Part shown: one piece after another, positions 51,139 through 59,693 of the stretch
How positions within the stretch are numbered: position 1 is the stretch's first letter
Layout: each line of letters begins with the position of its first letter
Assembly (NCBI GenBank): GCA_035515235.1
Contig: DATJBS010000031.1
Coordinates: forward strand, 62,001-126,000
Length of the DNA stretch: 64,000 nt
Direction: 5' to 3'
From: JAMLHH01 sp035515235
GTDB lineage: Bacteria > Bacteroidota > Bacteroidia > Chitinophagales > JADIYW01
Notes under the pieces: generated by a model
Seen by the model: only the letters and a program-made list of their open reading frames with translations
Told to the model about the DNA's origin: nothing
The model's database searches: none
Position numbers and translations under genes: made by a program

Positions 51139-51369
51139 TTAAAATTTTTCTTTCCCATTTGTAATAAGTGTATATCCTTTATGATTATGAATACGATGTT
51201 CAAATACATGCTGCTCTTCACATTCAAAGCTTAAAATAACTTCAAGTCTGTTTTCCTTATTTAAATTGGTTTTGACTTCTTTCAAATGAGTATATTCAAA
51301 ATTACATATTGGACAATGTAATTGTAACTCATTGGTACCTTTAACATATTCCGTTTCTTTTAAATTCAT
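51139..51369 (-). CDS. Small CxxC zinc-ribbon-like protein
   Basis: 76 residues. One CxxC (HCPICNFEYTHL) near residue 19 and a further Cys at 50 with nearby His (FECEEQHVFEHRIHNHKG) could bind one zinc ion. No signal peptide. The family is not known to me; proteins of this pattern are often found in mobile regions. It is upstream of the restriction-like fragment on the same strand, so they may be co-expressed. Confidence 0.6.
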   Translation of the reverse strand: MNLKETEYVKGTNELQLHCPICNFEYTHLKEVKTNLNKENRLEVILSFECEEQHVFEHRIHNHKGYTLITNGKEKF

Positions 51370-51436
51370 ATTTATATTTTTAAAATTTGTTTTGTAATCT
51401 TGTTTGTAAGATATTTCTAAGGTTTTTTAGTTTTAT

Positions 51437-53344
51437 CTAAACCTTCTTCTTCCTATTTTTAAACTTTCTACCACCAATAATTATCAATAATAGCAATACA
51501 ATCAATCCTGTGATTGTCCAAACTTTTAATGGAATACCTTCTTCTTTGGTGATACGTTTTTGAGTTTCTTTGTAGATAGTAGGCATTTGTTTTAATTCTT
51601 GAGCATACATAGATAATGCTTGCCACACTTTAAATTCTTTGCCATCCTCTTGATGAACTACGCATTCATCTAAAGTCTTTTTGTTGCGATTTTTATCTTT
51701 AAAAGAGATTTCCAATTTCGGCAAAACTTCTCCCACCATCGGAAGGAATTTTGCTAAGTAATAATCAGTAACTACGTGGAAGAGTCGGTCGCCATCTCTT
51801 TGTAGTTTTATATAATTTTCAGAATCATCTTGCAAACCATTTCCTGTGTATAGAAATACAGATTTTACAGCCATAGTCGCTGGAATAGGTGTGCCGAGAA
51901 AAGGTATTTTTCCCCATAAAGATTTCCCTGGGTCGTAAGTATATTTTAATCCTGAAACTTGCAGGAAGAAATTGTCTCCATAAACTTGTGACATCATCGC
52001 AGTCACTTCTAGCACATTGAAGATTTCTTTTTCAGTCAAATAGCAAGACACCATTGGATAGCCTGCGGATTGGTCAGGACCTGCACCTAAACCAGTTAAT
52101 GTCAACATGTCAAATAAAGAAAACTTACCTTTTGTGCTGTCTAATTTACCCGTGAGGATATCTCCTCTAATGACTCCATTTCCTTGTATCGCTATATCTA
52201 TTCTATCTCCAATAATTTTAGAACCTTCTAATCTCATAGCATCCGCAACGAAATTACCGATAGTAGTTTCTTTATACTCTTCTTCTTTGACCACATCAAA
52301 ATTAGATTCGATAACAGTAGAATCTATGAAGTTAAATCGACCATTGGTATAAGTAGTTAAGAATGCATTTAATTCATCGGTAGCTGTTTGAATGATGGCC
52401 GCAATAGTTGAATCTTCTGGAATATCTGAATTTAATGGTTGTAATGCTTCTGTGCCATTGCGCTCATTGATGAGTTGTGTTTTTTTAGTTTCTGTATTGT
52501 AAGCAAATTCTAATTGACCGAAATGTCTTAAATAATAGTCAGGATGAAAGATGATAGTATTATTGACTTTTAATGGTTGAGGAGTATTGATATGATCGTG
52601 ACCGCCCAAAATGATATCTATACCTTTTATTTTTTTAGCCATAATTTTGTCTTCATCAATACCTGAGTGGGACAACATTACAATGACATCTGCACCTTGC
52701 TTTTTAAGTGCTTCTACTGTTTTATTTCCAATTTCATATTGATCAAAAATAGTCACATCTCCAGCAGCAGGTGCTAAACTAAAAGCTGATTTTCCTTGAA
52801 TTCCAAATATGCCAATTTTAACTCCATTACCAAGAGTATAGATTTTTGAAGGAAGTAAATTGATTTTTTTAAGTGCTAATGTATCTGGAATATTTAAGTT
52901 GGAAATGATAATCGACAACTCGGGTTGACCATCTGCATAACCTGCACGTGCAAGATATTCTGCCAAGATATTAGGTCCATAATCAAATTCATGGTTTCCA
53001 ATAGTCATCGCTTGATAACCAATCTTTTGCATGATTTCTATTTCGTGAGATTTCTTCTCTAAAATCAACCATGCAAATGGTGAACCGCCCATGATATCAC
53101 CTGAGGAAAGTAGCAAAACAGGTTCGTCACCTTTTTGAGCTCTGATTTCTTTCACTTTGGTCGCCCATCTCGCAAAACCTCCTAAAGTAGAATTGCTTTG
53201 ATCTTTTTTATAATCCGTCAAAGGGATAGGAGATAGGGTAGAATGTTCATCACTAGTATGTAAAATGGTGAACTTCTTCTCTTCTCCAAAAACTATAGAA
53301 TATACAAAAAAGAAGAGCAGAAATGGAAGGGAAAGTTTTCTCAT
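51437..53344 (-). CDS. Bifunctional metallophosphatase/5'-nucleotidase
   Basis: 635 residues. Signal peptide, then the calcineurin-like phosphatase domain: TILHTSDEHSTL, SSGDIMGGSP, IGNHEFDYGP, SHSGIDEDK and LGGHDHINT carry the metal ligands of the UshA/2',3'-cyclic phosphodiesterase family. The 5'-nucleotidase C-terminal domain follows (about 330-575). A final hydrophobic helix and Lys/Arg tail (WTITGLIVLLLLIIIGGRKF) anchor it to the inner membrane, unlike the soluble E. coli enzyme. It should hydrolyse nucleotides in the periplasm. Confidence 0.92.
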   Translation of the reverse strand: MRKLSLPFLLFFFVYSIVFGEEKKFTILHTSDEHSTLSPIPLTDYKKDQSNSTLGGFARWATKVKEIRAQKGDEPVLLLSSGDIMGGSPFAWLILEKKSHEIEIMQKIGYQAMTIGNHEFDYGPNILAEYLARAGYADGQPELSIIISNLNIPDTLALKKINLLPSKIYTLGNGVKIGIFGIQGKSAFSLAPAAGDVTIFDQYEIGNKTVEALKKQGADVIVMLSHSGIDEDKIMAKKIKGIDIILGGHDHINTPQPLKVNNTIIFHPDYYLRHFGQLEFAYNTETKKTQLINERNGTEALQPLNSDIPEDSTIAAIIQTATDELNAFLTTYTNGRFNFIDSTVIESNFDVVKEEEYKETTIGNFVADAMRLEGSKIIGDRIDIAIQGNGVIRGDILTGKLDSTKGKFSLFDMLTLTGLGAGPDQSAGYPMVSCYLTEKEIFNVLEVTAMMSQVYGDNFFLQVSGLKYTYDPGKSLWGKIPFLGTPIPATMAVKSVFLYTGNGLQDDSENYIKLQRDGDRLFHVVTDYYLAKFLPMVGEVLPKLEISFKDKNRNKKTLDECVVHQEDGKEFKVWQALSMYAQELKQMPTIYKETQKRITKEEGIPLKVWTITGLIVLLLLIIIGGRKFKNRKKKV

Positions 53345-53443
53345 GAGACGTGTTTTGCAAAATTGAAGTGTCTACCACTACAATTCATTTATTAAAAGTA
53401 GTGGTAAGATCAATGTAAATATAAAAATTAGTTGAACGTATTG

Positions 53444-55348
53444 TTATAGTCTGCCTTCAATGATTTCATCAACTACTGTCGGATCCAATAAAGTAGAAGT
53501 ATCTCCTAAACTGCTCAATTCATTTTCTGCAATTTTTCTTAATATTCTTCGCATGATTTTACCTGATCTAGTTTTAGGTAATCCACTGACAATCTGTATT
53601 TTATCTGGTTTAGCGATTCTGCCTATTTCTGCGACTATAGTTTCTACAATTTTAGCTCTTACATAATCTTCAGCTTCGTTTTTTGCATCGTCTAATAATA
53701 TGACAAATGCATAAATTCCTTGACCTTTGATGTCATGAGGATATCCTACAACTGCTGATTCTACAACTTTTGGATTTTGATTGATTGCATTTTCTATTTC
53801 TGCTGTTCCAAATCTATGTCCTGAAACATTGATGACATCATCCACTCGACCTATGATTCTGTACAGTCCATTTTCATCTCTGCGTGCACCATCTCCTGTG
53901 AAATAATATCCTTTATAATTAGAGAAATAGGTTTGTTTACATCGCTCATGATCTCCATAAGTAGTTCTTAAAATACTTGGCCATGGAAATTTCATACATA
54001 AATATCCTTCGACATTATTTCCCTCTAAAACATTTCCTTCATTATCCAAAAGTACCGGTTGAATTCCTGGAATTGGATATGCTGCAAATGTAGGTTTTGT
54101 AGGTGTGACTCCAGCTAAAGATGAAATCATAATTCCACCAGTCTCTGTTTGCCACCAAGTATCAATTAATGGACATTTTTCTTTACCTACGTGTAAATTA
54201 TACCAATGCCACGCTTCTTCATTAATAGGTTCGCCCACTGAGCCAATCACTTTTAATGAATCTAAACTGTATGATAATACATGATCTTCGCCTGAAGCCA
54301 TCAAAGCTCTAATAGCGGTAGGTGCAGTATAGAAATGTGTAATTCCAAATTTATCTACAACTTGCCAAAATCTTCCTGGATCTGGAAAGGTTGGAACTCC
54401 TTCAAAAATAGTCGTGGTAGCACCTGACATCAGCGGTCCATAAACCGAATAGCTATGTCCTGTTACCCAACCAATATCAGCAGTACACCAATAGATATCA
54501 CTTTCGTCCATTTGGAAGACGTTCCTAAAAGTATAATCTACAAACACCGCATAACCACCTACAGTATGCACGACTCCTTTAGGTTTGCCTGTCGAGCCAG
54601 AAGTGTAAAGAATAAATAAAGTATCTTCTGCATCCATTTGTTCGGCAGGACAATCTTTATCTACCTGTGTTAATTCATCATGCAAATAGACATCTCTACC
54701 TTCTTTCATGTCTACAGCCCAGCCTAATCGATCGACCACTATGACTCTTTCCACCGTTGGGCAATGAGAAATAGCTTCATCAACTACTCTTTTTACTGGA
54801 ATTTGTTTGGTACCTCTATTGAGTCCATCACTTGTCAAAATAACTTTTGCTTCTGCATCATTGATTCTATCTGCTAAAGCTGAAGAGGAGAATCCTGCAA
54901 ATATGATGGAATGTATTGCTCCAACTCTTGCGCATGCCAATATTGAAATTGCCAACTCAGGAATCATAGGCATATAAATGCACACTCTATCTCCTTTTTT
55001 AACGCCGTTTCTTTTCAAGACATTCGCCATTAGACACACTCTTTCGTGTAATTCTTTATAAGTCAATCTTAAAAACCGCTCCTTTGGATCATTCGGCTCC
55101 CAAATCAAAGCGATTTTATTTCCTCTTTTAGCTAAATGTCTATCTAGACAATTCTCAGTAATATTCATTTTACCACCTGCAAACCATTCAATTTTAGGTT
55201 CTTCAAAATTCCAGTCTAAAACTTTGTCCCATTTTTTACTCCAAACTAGTTTCTCAGCTTGTTCTTCCCAAAACTTTTCAGGTTGATCTACAGAATATTG
55301 ATAGGCTTTTTGGTACTCTTCGAAGGATTGTATGTCGGATAATTTCAT
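53444..55348 (-). CDS. acs: Acetyl-CoA synthetase
   Basis: 634 residues from ATG 55348 (MKLSDIQSFEEYQKAYQYSV); the frame runs 17 codons further without family similarity. Motifs: P-loop YTSGSTGKPKGVVH, DTWWQTETGG, the hinge region GRVDDVINVSGHR and the C-terminal catalytic lysine in PKTRSGKIMRR, the site of regulatory acetylation. It activates acetate to acetyl-CoA using ATP. It is transcribed divergently from the thioesterase gene, separated by about 120 nt. Confidence 0.97.
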   Translation of the reverse strand: MKLSDIQSFEEYQKAYQYSVDQPEKFWEEQAEKLVWSKKWDKVLDWNFEEPKIEWFAGGKMNITENCLDRHLAKRGNKIALIWEPNDPKERFLRLTYKELHERVCLMANVLKRNGVKKGDRVCIYMPMIPELAISILACARVGAIHSIIFAGFSSSALADRINDAEAKVILTSDGLNRGTKQIPVKRVVDEAISHCPTVERVIVVDRLGWAVDMKEGRDVYLHDELTQVDKDCPAEQMDAEDTLFILYTSGSTGKPKGVVHTVGGYAVFVDYTFRNVFQMDESDIYWCTADIGWVTGHSYSVYGPLMSGATTTIFEGVPTFPDPGRFWQVVDKFGITHFYTAPTAIRALMASGEDHVLSYSLDSLKVIGSVGEPINEEAWHWYNLHVGKEKCPLIDTWWQTETGGIMISSLAGVTPTKPTFAAYPIPGIQPVLLDNEGNVLEGNNVEGYLCMKFPWPSILRTTYGDHERCKQTYFSNYKGYYFTGDGARRDENGLYRIIGRVDDVINVSGHRFGTAEIENAINQNPKVVESAVVGYPHDIKGQGIYAFVILLDDAKNEAEDYVRAKIVETIVAEIGRIAKPDKIQIVSGLPKTRSGKIMRRILRKIAENELSSLGDTSTLLDPTVVDEIIEGRL

Positions 55349-55469
55349 AATAATTGAATTATAGAATAGATGTTTAAAGAATAACTTCAATTTTAACAAA
55401 TTGTTATCGAAGTGAAAAATAAAAAACCATCAAAATTTAAAAAAAATAAATGCAGACTTTTGTAACTCC

Positions 55470-55898
55470 ATGAAAAAAGAGCGAATTGAGTTTCCAGATA
55501 CAGTATTATGGAGCTCTAAAAGAGTGATCGAAGCGGAAGATATTAATATAGCTCAACATATGGGCAATGAACGGATATTAGTTTGGGCAGATCAGATTCG
55601 TCAACAATTTCTGAATGATATCGGTTGGAGTGAAGAGTCTACTTTGACTGAATTTGGTTTAATAGTTGCAAATCATACCATCATTTATCAATCAGAAGGA
55701 TTTTTAGGCGACCCCATCCACATAGATGTTGCGGTCAATGAGTTGACAGAGTTCTCTTTTGACATTTTAATTAGATGTAAAAAGGAAAATGCTACAAGAA
55801 ATTTGGTAGTGATGCGTACAGGTATGGTTTGCTTTAATTATTTAAAAAGAGAAATCACACCAATACCTAGCCAATTTTTAGATAAATTAGAAGCTTAA
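55470..55898 (+). CDS. Hotdog-fold acyl-CoA thioesterase
   Basis: 142 residues, 4HBT-like thioesterase. The pattern IEAEDINIAQHMGNERILVW at the start resembles the catalytic loop with helix, and IIYQSEGFLGDPIHIDVAVN the central strand pair. It probably hydrolyses short acyl-CoAs. It is followed by the flavoprotein gene with a 12-nt gap, possibly one operon. Confidence 0.85.
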   Translation: MKKERIEFPDTVLWSSKRVIEAEDINIAQHMGNERILVWADQIRQQFLNDIGWSEESTLTEFGLIVANHTIIYQSEGFLGDPIHIDVAVNELTEFSFDILIRCKKENATRNLVVMRTGMVCFNYLKREITPIPSQFLDKLEA

Positions 55899-55910
55899 AT
55901 AATTTCTTTC

Positions 55911-57152
55911 ATGTCGAAAAATGAAAAACCTACAGTCTGTGTGATTGGAGGAGGAGCTGCAGGATTTTTTGCTGCAATTACATGTGCTGAAAATCATCCT
56001 GATGTACAAGTTGTTATTATTGAGCAAAATCAGACAGTTCTAAACAAAGTCAAAATTTCAGGTGGAGGAAGATGCAATGTCACTCACGCTTGTTTTGAAC
56101 CGAAGGAATTAGTGACTTATTACCCAAGAGGACAGAAAGAGTTATTAGGTCCATTTCATAAATTTCAACCGGGAGATACCTTTGACTGGTTTGAAAGAAG
56201 AGGAGTAGAATTGAAAATCGAAAAAGATAATAGAGTTTTTCCTATTACTGATCAATCTTCTACCATTATAGATTGCTTAATTGAAAGTGCGAATTCTGCA
56301 AATGTAAAAATCTGGAATAGTACTAAAATTGTAAATTTCACACAAAATAATTCTGGAAAATGGACATTGAAAACTTCTAGTGGTCAAAATATTTTTGCAG
56401 ATATTTTGATATTAGCTTCAGGAAGTAGTCCTGCTGCTTGGGAAATGTTGAGTGGATATCATGGGATTATCGACGCCGTTCCTTCTTTATTTACATTCAA
56501 TATTCAGCATTTTCTATTTGAAGAATTACAAGGAGTTTCTTTACCGAATGTAGAAATCCAAGTTGAAGGCCACAAACTTTCCACTAACGGACCTTTTTTA
56601 GTTACACATTGGGGCATAAGTGGACCTGCAGTTTTAAAAATGTCTGCATGGGGAGCAAGACTATTTCATGCGATGCAATATAGATTTGGTATTTCTATTA
56701 ATTTCACCAGACTTAGTGAGCGAGAGGTAGAAACAATACTTAAAAGTCAAGTTTTTAACCATCCCAAAAAGCAAATCATCAATTCTAATCTTTTTGATAT
56801 TCCTACGAGATTTTGGAAAAGATTGATGGAGTATATCAAACTAGAAGATGCTCAAAATTGGTCGGATATGGATGATGTACTCTTGCAGAAAATCGTAAAA
56901 GTCTTGTGCAAATGCAATCTGAAAGTCAATGGTAAAAGTACTTTTAAAGAAGAGTTTGTCACTGCTGGTGGAATCGCTTTAGAAGAAGTCGATTTCAGAA
57001 CAATGGCAAGCAAGAAGATGAAAAATCTATATTTTGCTGGTGAAGTTTTAGATATCGATGCATTGACTGGAGGATTTAATTTTCAAGCAGCTTGGACCAC
57101 AGGATATCTTGCAGGGATTGCAGTAGCTAGATTGTTGGAGGAGAGTAATTAA
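55911..57152 (+). CDS. HI0933/BaiN-family flavoprotein
   Basis: 413 residues. FAD motif VIGGGAAGFFAAI at the N-terminus, then KVKISGGGRCNVTHACFEP, the family hallmark, and the C-terminal TAGGIALEEVDFRTMASKKM and TGGFNFQAAWTTGYLAG. Proteins of this family bind FAD and NAD(P); the BaiN branch is linked to bile acid reduction, but the substrate in most members, including this one, is unknown. Confidence 0.93.
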   Translation: MSKNEKPTVCVIGGGAAGFFAAITCAENHPDVQVVIIEQNQTVLNKVKISGGGRCNVTHACFEPKELVTYYPRGQKELLGPFHKFQPGDTFDWFERRGVELKIEKDNRVFPITDQSSTIIDCLIESANSANVKIWNSTKIVNFTQNNSGKWTLKTSSGQNIFADILILASGSSPAAWEMLSGYHGIIDAVPSLFTFNIQHFLFEELQGVSLPNVEIQVEGHKLSTNGPFLVTHWGISGPAVLKMSAWGARLFHAMQYRFGISINFTRLSEREVETILKSQVFNHPKKQIINSNLFDIPTRFWKRLMEYIKLEDAQNWSDMDDVLLQKIVKVLCKCNLKVNGKSTFKEEFVTAGGIALEEVDFRTMASKKMKNLYFAGEVLDIDALTGGFNFQAAWTTGYLAGIAVARLLEESN

Positions 57153-57203
57153 ATTGCCAATTTAATTTTTCTATTAACTCCATAATTATTGTGGGTTTGT
57201 AAT

Positions 57204-57473
57204 TTATCTTTTGGAAATTTTATTTTGAGTAATACTTCTTTGTCGAGAGCATTTAAAGCGATTAATTTCTTCACTTCTTTTTAAAAGGTGTTTTTTACTA
57301 ATACCGCTGTTGACTCTTTTTCTCCAAAGTTTGAAGGAACTCAGCTTTAATTCACTTCGCATCAATTGAATGACTTCAGCTTCCGTAAGGTCAAATTGGA
57401 ACTTAATAGCTTCAAAAGGAGTACGATCCTCCCATGCCATTTCAATTACTCTATCGATATCAGATACTGTCAT
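57204..57473 (-). CDS. TIGR03643 family protein (DUF2805)
   Basis: 89 residues. IDRVIEMAWEDRTPFEAIKF and ELTEAEVIQLMRSELKLSSF-like block form the helical TIGR03643 core, followed by a basic C-terminus. Family function unknown; it often resembles a small nucleic-acid-binding module. Stand-alone and convergent with the flavoprotein gene. Confidence 0.85.
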   Translation of the reverse strand: MTVSDIDRVIEMAWEDRTPFEAIKFQFDLTEAEVIQLMRSELKLSSFKLWRKRVNSGISKKHLLKRSEEINRFKCSRQRSITQNKISKR

Positions 57474-57636
57474 AATTTTAAAGAAGTTGTAACGTTATTC
57501 GTTTATACAATGTTTAGCGATTAGTTAAATCAGTTCAATAAAACTATGGAGACTGTAAAATGTTTTCAAAAGGATGTTTTTATATCCAAGATAATAATTG
57601 CTAGGATTGTCCTAAATTTAAATTCAAAACCAAAAT

Positions 57637-58101
57637 ATGAAATCATTGATTCGATACTTATTTATAGCTCTTTTGTCGGTGGCCACTTTGAATATGCAGG
57701 AGACTTATGCAAAAAAGCCCAAAGTTGAAGTCGTTCTATCTGATAAGCTAGAAGCTAAAATCAATTCTAAAGTGAATGAATTGACTAATAAAATGAGCAA
57801 GGATTTAAGTTTATCTGCCAAACAAGCCAAAAAAGTACATTCTATAAAGCTAACAGAAGTAAGAGCCATCGAGATGGAGAGGAATAATGATTTGAAGTCT
57901 CAACAAGAAATTAAAAATGAAATCATATTGATATCTACAGCATCAGATAAGAAGGTCTACAAAGTCCTCAAGAAAAATCAAGACATTTTATTTGAAGTTA
58001 AGAAATCAGATTATAGATACAATCCAGGATTAATGGAGAACCTTAAAGATGTCTATAAAGACACTAAAGAAAATATCAAGGAAAAGTTAGGTATTAAATA
58101 A
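57637..58101 (+). CDS. Exported Spy/CpxP-like helical protein, paralogue 1
   Basis: 154 residues with signal peptide MKSLIRYLFIALLSVATLNM. The mature protein is basic and helical: KVNELTNKMSKDLSLSAKQA, then KVHSIKLTEVRAIEMERN, ending RYNPGLMENLKDVYKDTKEN. LxLSxxQAxK-like text resembles the LTxxQ units of Spy/CpxP periplasmic chaperones. It is followed 72 nt later by a clear paralogue with the same final block. Function unproven. Confidence 0.75.
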   Translation: MKSLIRYLFIALLSVATLNMQETYAKKPKVEVVLSDKLEAKINSKVNELTNKMSKDLSLSAKQAKKVHSIKLTEVRAIEMERNNDLKSQQEIKNEIILISTASDKKVYKVLKKNQDILFEVKKSDYRYNPGLMENLKDVYKDTKENIKEKLGIK

Positions 58102-58173
58102 TGACTTGTTAAAAATTGCTTAATTGTAAACTTTTGTAGACTTGCTATCGTGTATATAGGCAAATACAAAATT

Positions 58174-58647
58174 ATGAAAGCAATTATCAAAACAATTACA
58201 CTTGGAGCATTTTTAATAGGCTCAACAGCAACAATAAACGTTCAGGCTACATCTATCGAAGCTCTAGAAATGCATGATCACCAACTAGATACTAAAACCG
58301 TTCAAAAAGTAAATTCTACAGTGACAGGAATGGCTAAAGATTTAGGTTTGAACCAAAAACAAGCGAATAAAATTCAGGATATCAAATTGCATGAAGCTGA
58401 AGAAATCGAATCAGTAAGAATGGATGAAAATAAATCACAAAATGAAGTGAATAATAAAATCATCTTTATCAAAAACTCTACTCACTCTAAAGTGGAAAAA
58501 GTATTAGATAAAAATCAACAAGCTAAGTATCAAGAAAACAAATCTAACTATGAGTATAATCCTGGTTTGATTGAAAATATTAAAGATAAATTCAACGAGA
58601 AAAAAGAAAACATCCAAGAAAGAAGAGAAGAGAAAAACGAGAAATAG
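58174..58647 (+). CDS. Exported Spy/CpxP-like helical protein, paralogue 2
   Basis: 157 residues from ATG 58174 (MKAIIKTITLGAFLIGSTAT, signal peptide). Mature blocks mirror the upstream gene: MAKDLGLNQKQANKIQDIKL for KDLSLSAKQAKKVHSIKL, and YEYNPGLIENIKDKFNEKKE for the end. More acidic tail (ERREEKNEK). Tandem duplication is the simplest origin. A strong terminator follows at 58687. Confidence 0.75.
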   Translation: MKAIIKTITLGAFLIGSTATINVQATSIEALEMHDHQLDTKTVQKVNSTVTGMAKDLGLNQKQANKIQDIKLHEAEEIESVRMDENKSQNEVNNKIIFIKNSTHSKVEKVLDKNQQAKYQENKSNYEYNPGLIENIKDKFNEKKENIQERREEKNEK

Positions 58648-58686
58648 GTTTTGAATCTCAACCATATTGGTTTTATTTATAAATGT

Positions 58687-58714
58687 AGGCTGTCCATAGG
58701 ACGGCCTTTTTTAT
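58687..58714 (+). terminator. Terminator after the Spy-like pair
   Basis: AGGCTGTCC pairs with GGACGGCCT around ATA, followed by TTTTTTATT. The stem is 9 bp with one G-T pair. Confidence 0.85.
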
Positions 58715-58757
58715 TGGCATGTTTTTTATGCTTCATACAAAGCTTATATTTGTCGAT

Positions 58758-59636
58758 ATGTTTGGTGTTATAGTGAAGTCTTTTCAAAAAAGTTTGTTGG
58801 GTGTATTTTTTCTTTTAGGTGTATTATCTCTTAAAGCAGAAGATTTGCCTTTTGAAGGGATGTGGAAAGGGCTACTTTCTCAAAAGGATAAAACTTTGAT
58901 GTATGAAGTGATTTTTAAATTGTATTACGAATCAGACTCTACTTTATTTGGAACTTCAAAAATAATTTCTCGTACAGGTGATTTTGCAGAGTATTATTTA
59001 GAAGGGAGTTTTGATGGACAAAATTTGAATTTTACTGATGTCACATTGATGAAATCATCTGGAAATAATGATAAGCATCCATGGTGTATCAAAAATTATT
59101 TGGCTACCATAGATACCCTAAAAGATAGTTGGGTCATGAAAGGAGAGTGGGGAAGTCCAATTGGTGCTTATGTAGATGGAGTTTTCGTTCAAGACTCTTC
59201 TGTTTGTTCATCAGGAAAATTTAACCTAAGAAAAATAAGAGGATACGCTAATGAATCTGAATCTGATGGAGATAAAATAAGATATTTTCAAGGAAGATTA
59301 GTAGAAATACAAGATATCGTAGAAGTGCAATCTGATACAATTTATCTAAATATCATCGATAATAATCAAGTGGACAATGATACGGTGACTGTTTTTTACA
59401 ATAAGCAATTATTAGTCAAGCAACATCGTTTATCTCATGAAAGCTTAGTACTGCCTATAGTGGTGACTAATGAGAAAAATCTTTTAGTGATTTATGCGAA
59501 CAATACCGGAGACATTCCCCCCAATACAGCTGCAATTTATTTTACAGAAAATGGTGTCAGGAAAGAAATCTCTATTCGTTCAGATACTAATAAAAATGCA
59601 GGCATCATTTTTAAAAGAAAGCACGATTCTGATTAA
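58758..59636 (+). CDS. Secreted protein, unknown function
   Basis: 292 residues from ATG 58758 (MFGVIVKSFQKSLLGVFFLL, signal peptide); an upstream ATG at 58719 is also open. The N-terminal half (LPFEGMWKGLLSQKDK, GTSKIISRTGDFAEYYLEGS) has a lipocalin-like rhythm; the second half is a beta-rich region with VQSDTIYLNIIDNNQVDNDT. Nothing recognised. It precedes the large barrel protein with a 57-nt gap. Confidence 0.75.
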   Translation: MFGVIVKSFQKSLLGVFFLLGVLSLKAEDLPFEGMWKGLLSQKDKTLMYEVIFKLYYESDSTLFGTSKIISRTGDFAEYYLEGSFDGQNLNFTDVTLMKSSGNNDKHPWCIKNYLATIDTLKDSWVMKGEWGSPIGAYVDGVFVQDSSVCSSGKFNLRKIRGYANESESDGDKIRYFQGRLVEIQDIVEVQSDTIYLNIIDNNQVDNDTVTVFYNKQLLVKQHRLSHESLVLPIVVTNEKNLLVIYANNTGDIPPNTAAIYFTENGVRKEISIRSDTNKNAGIIFKRKHDSD

Positions 59637-59693
59637 TTTTCATAATACTTCTATTTACCAAAGCGTTTTTAAGATATTTACGATTCAATAAAT

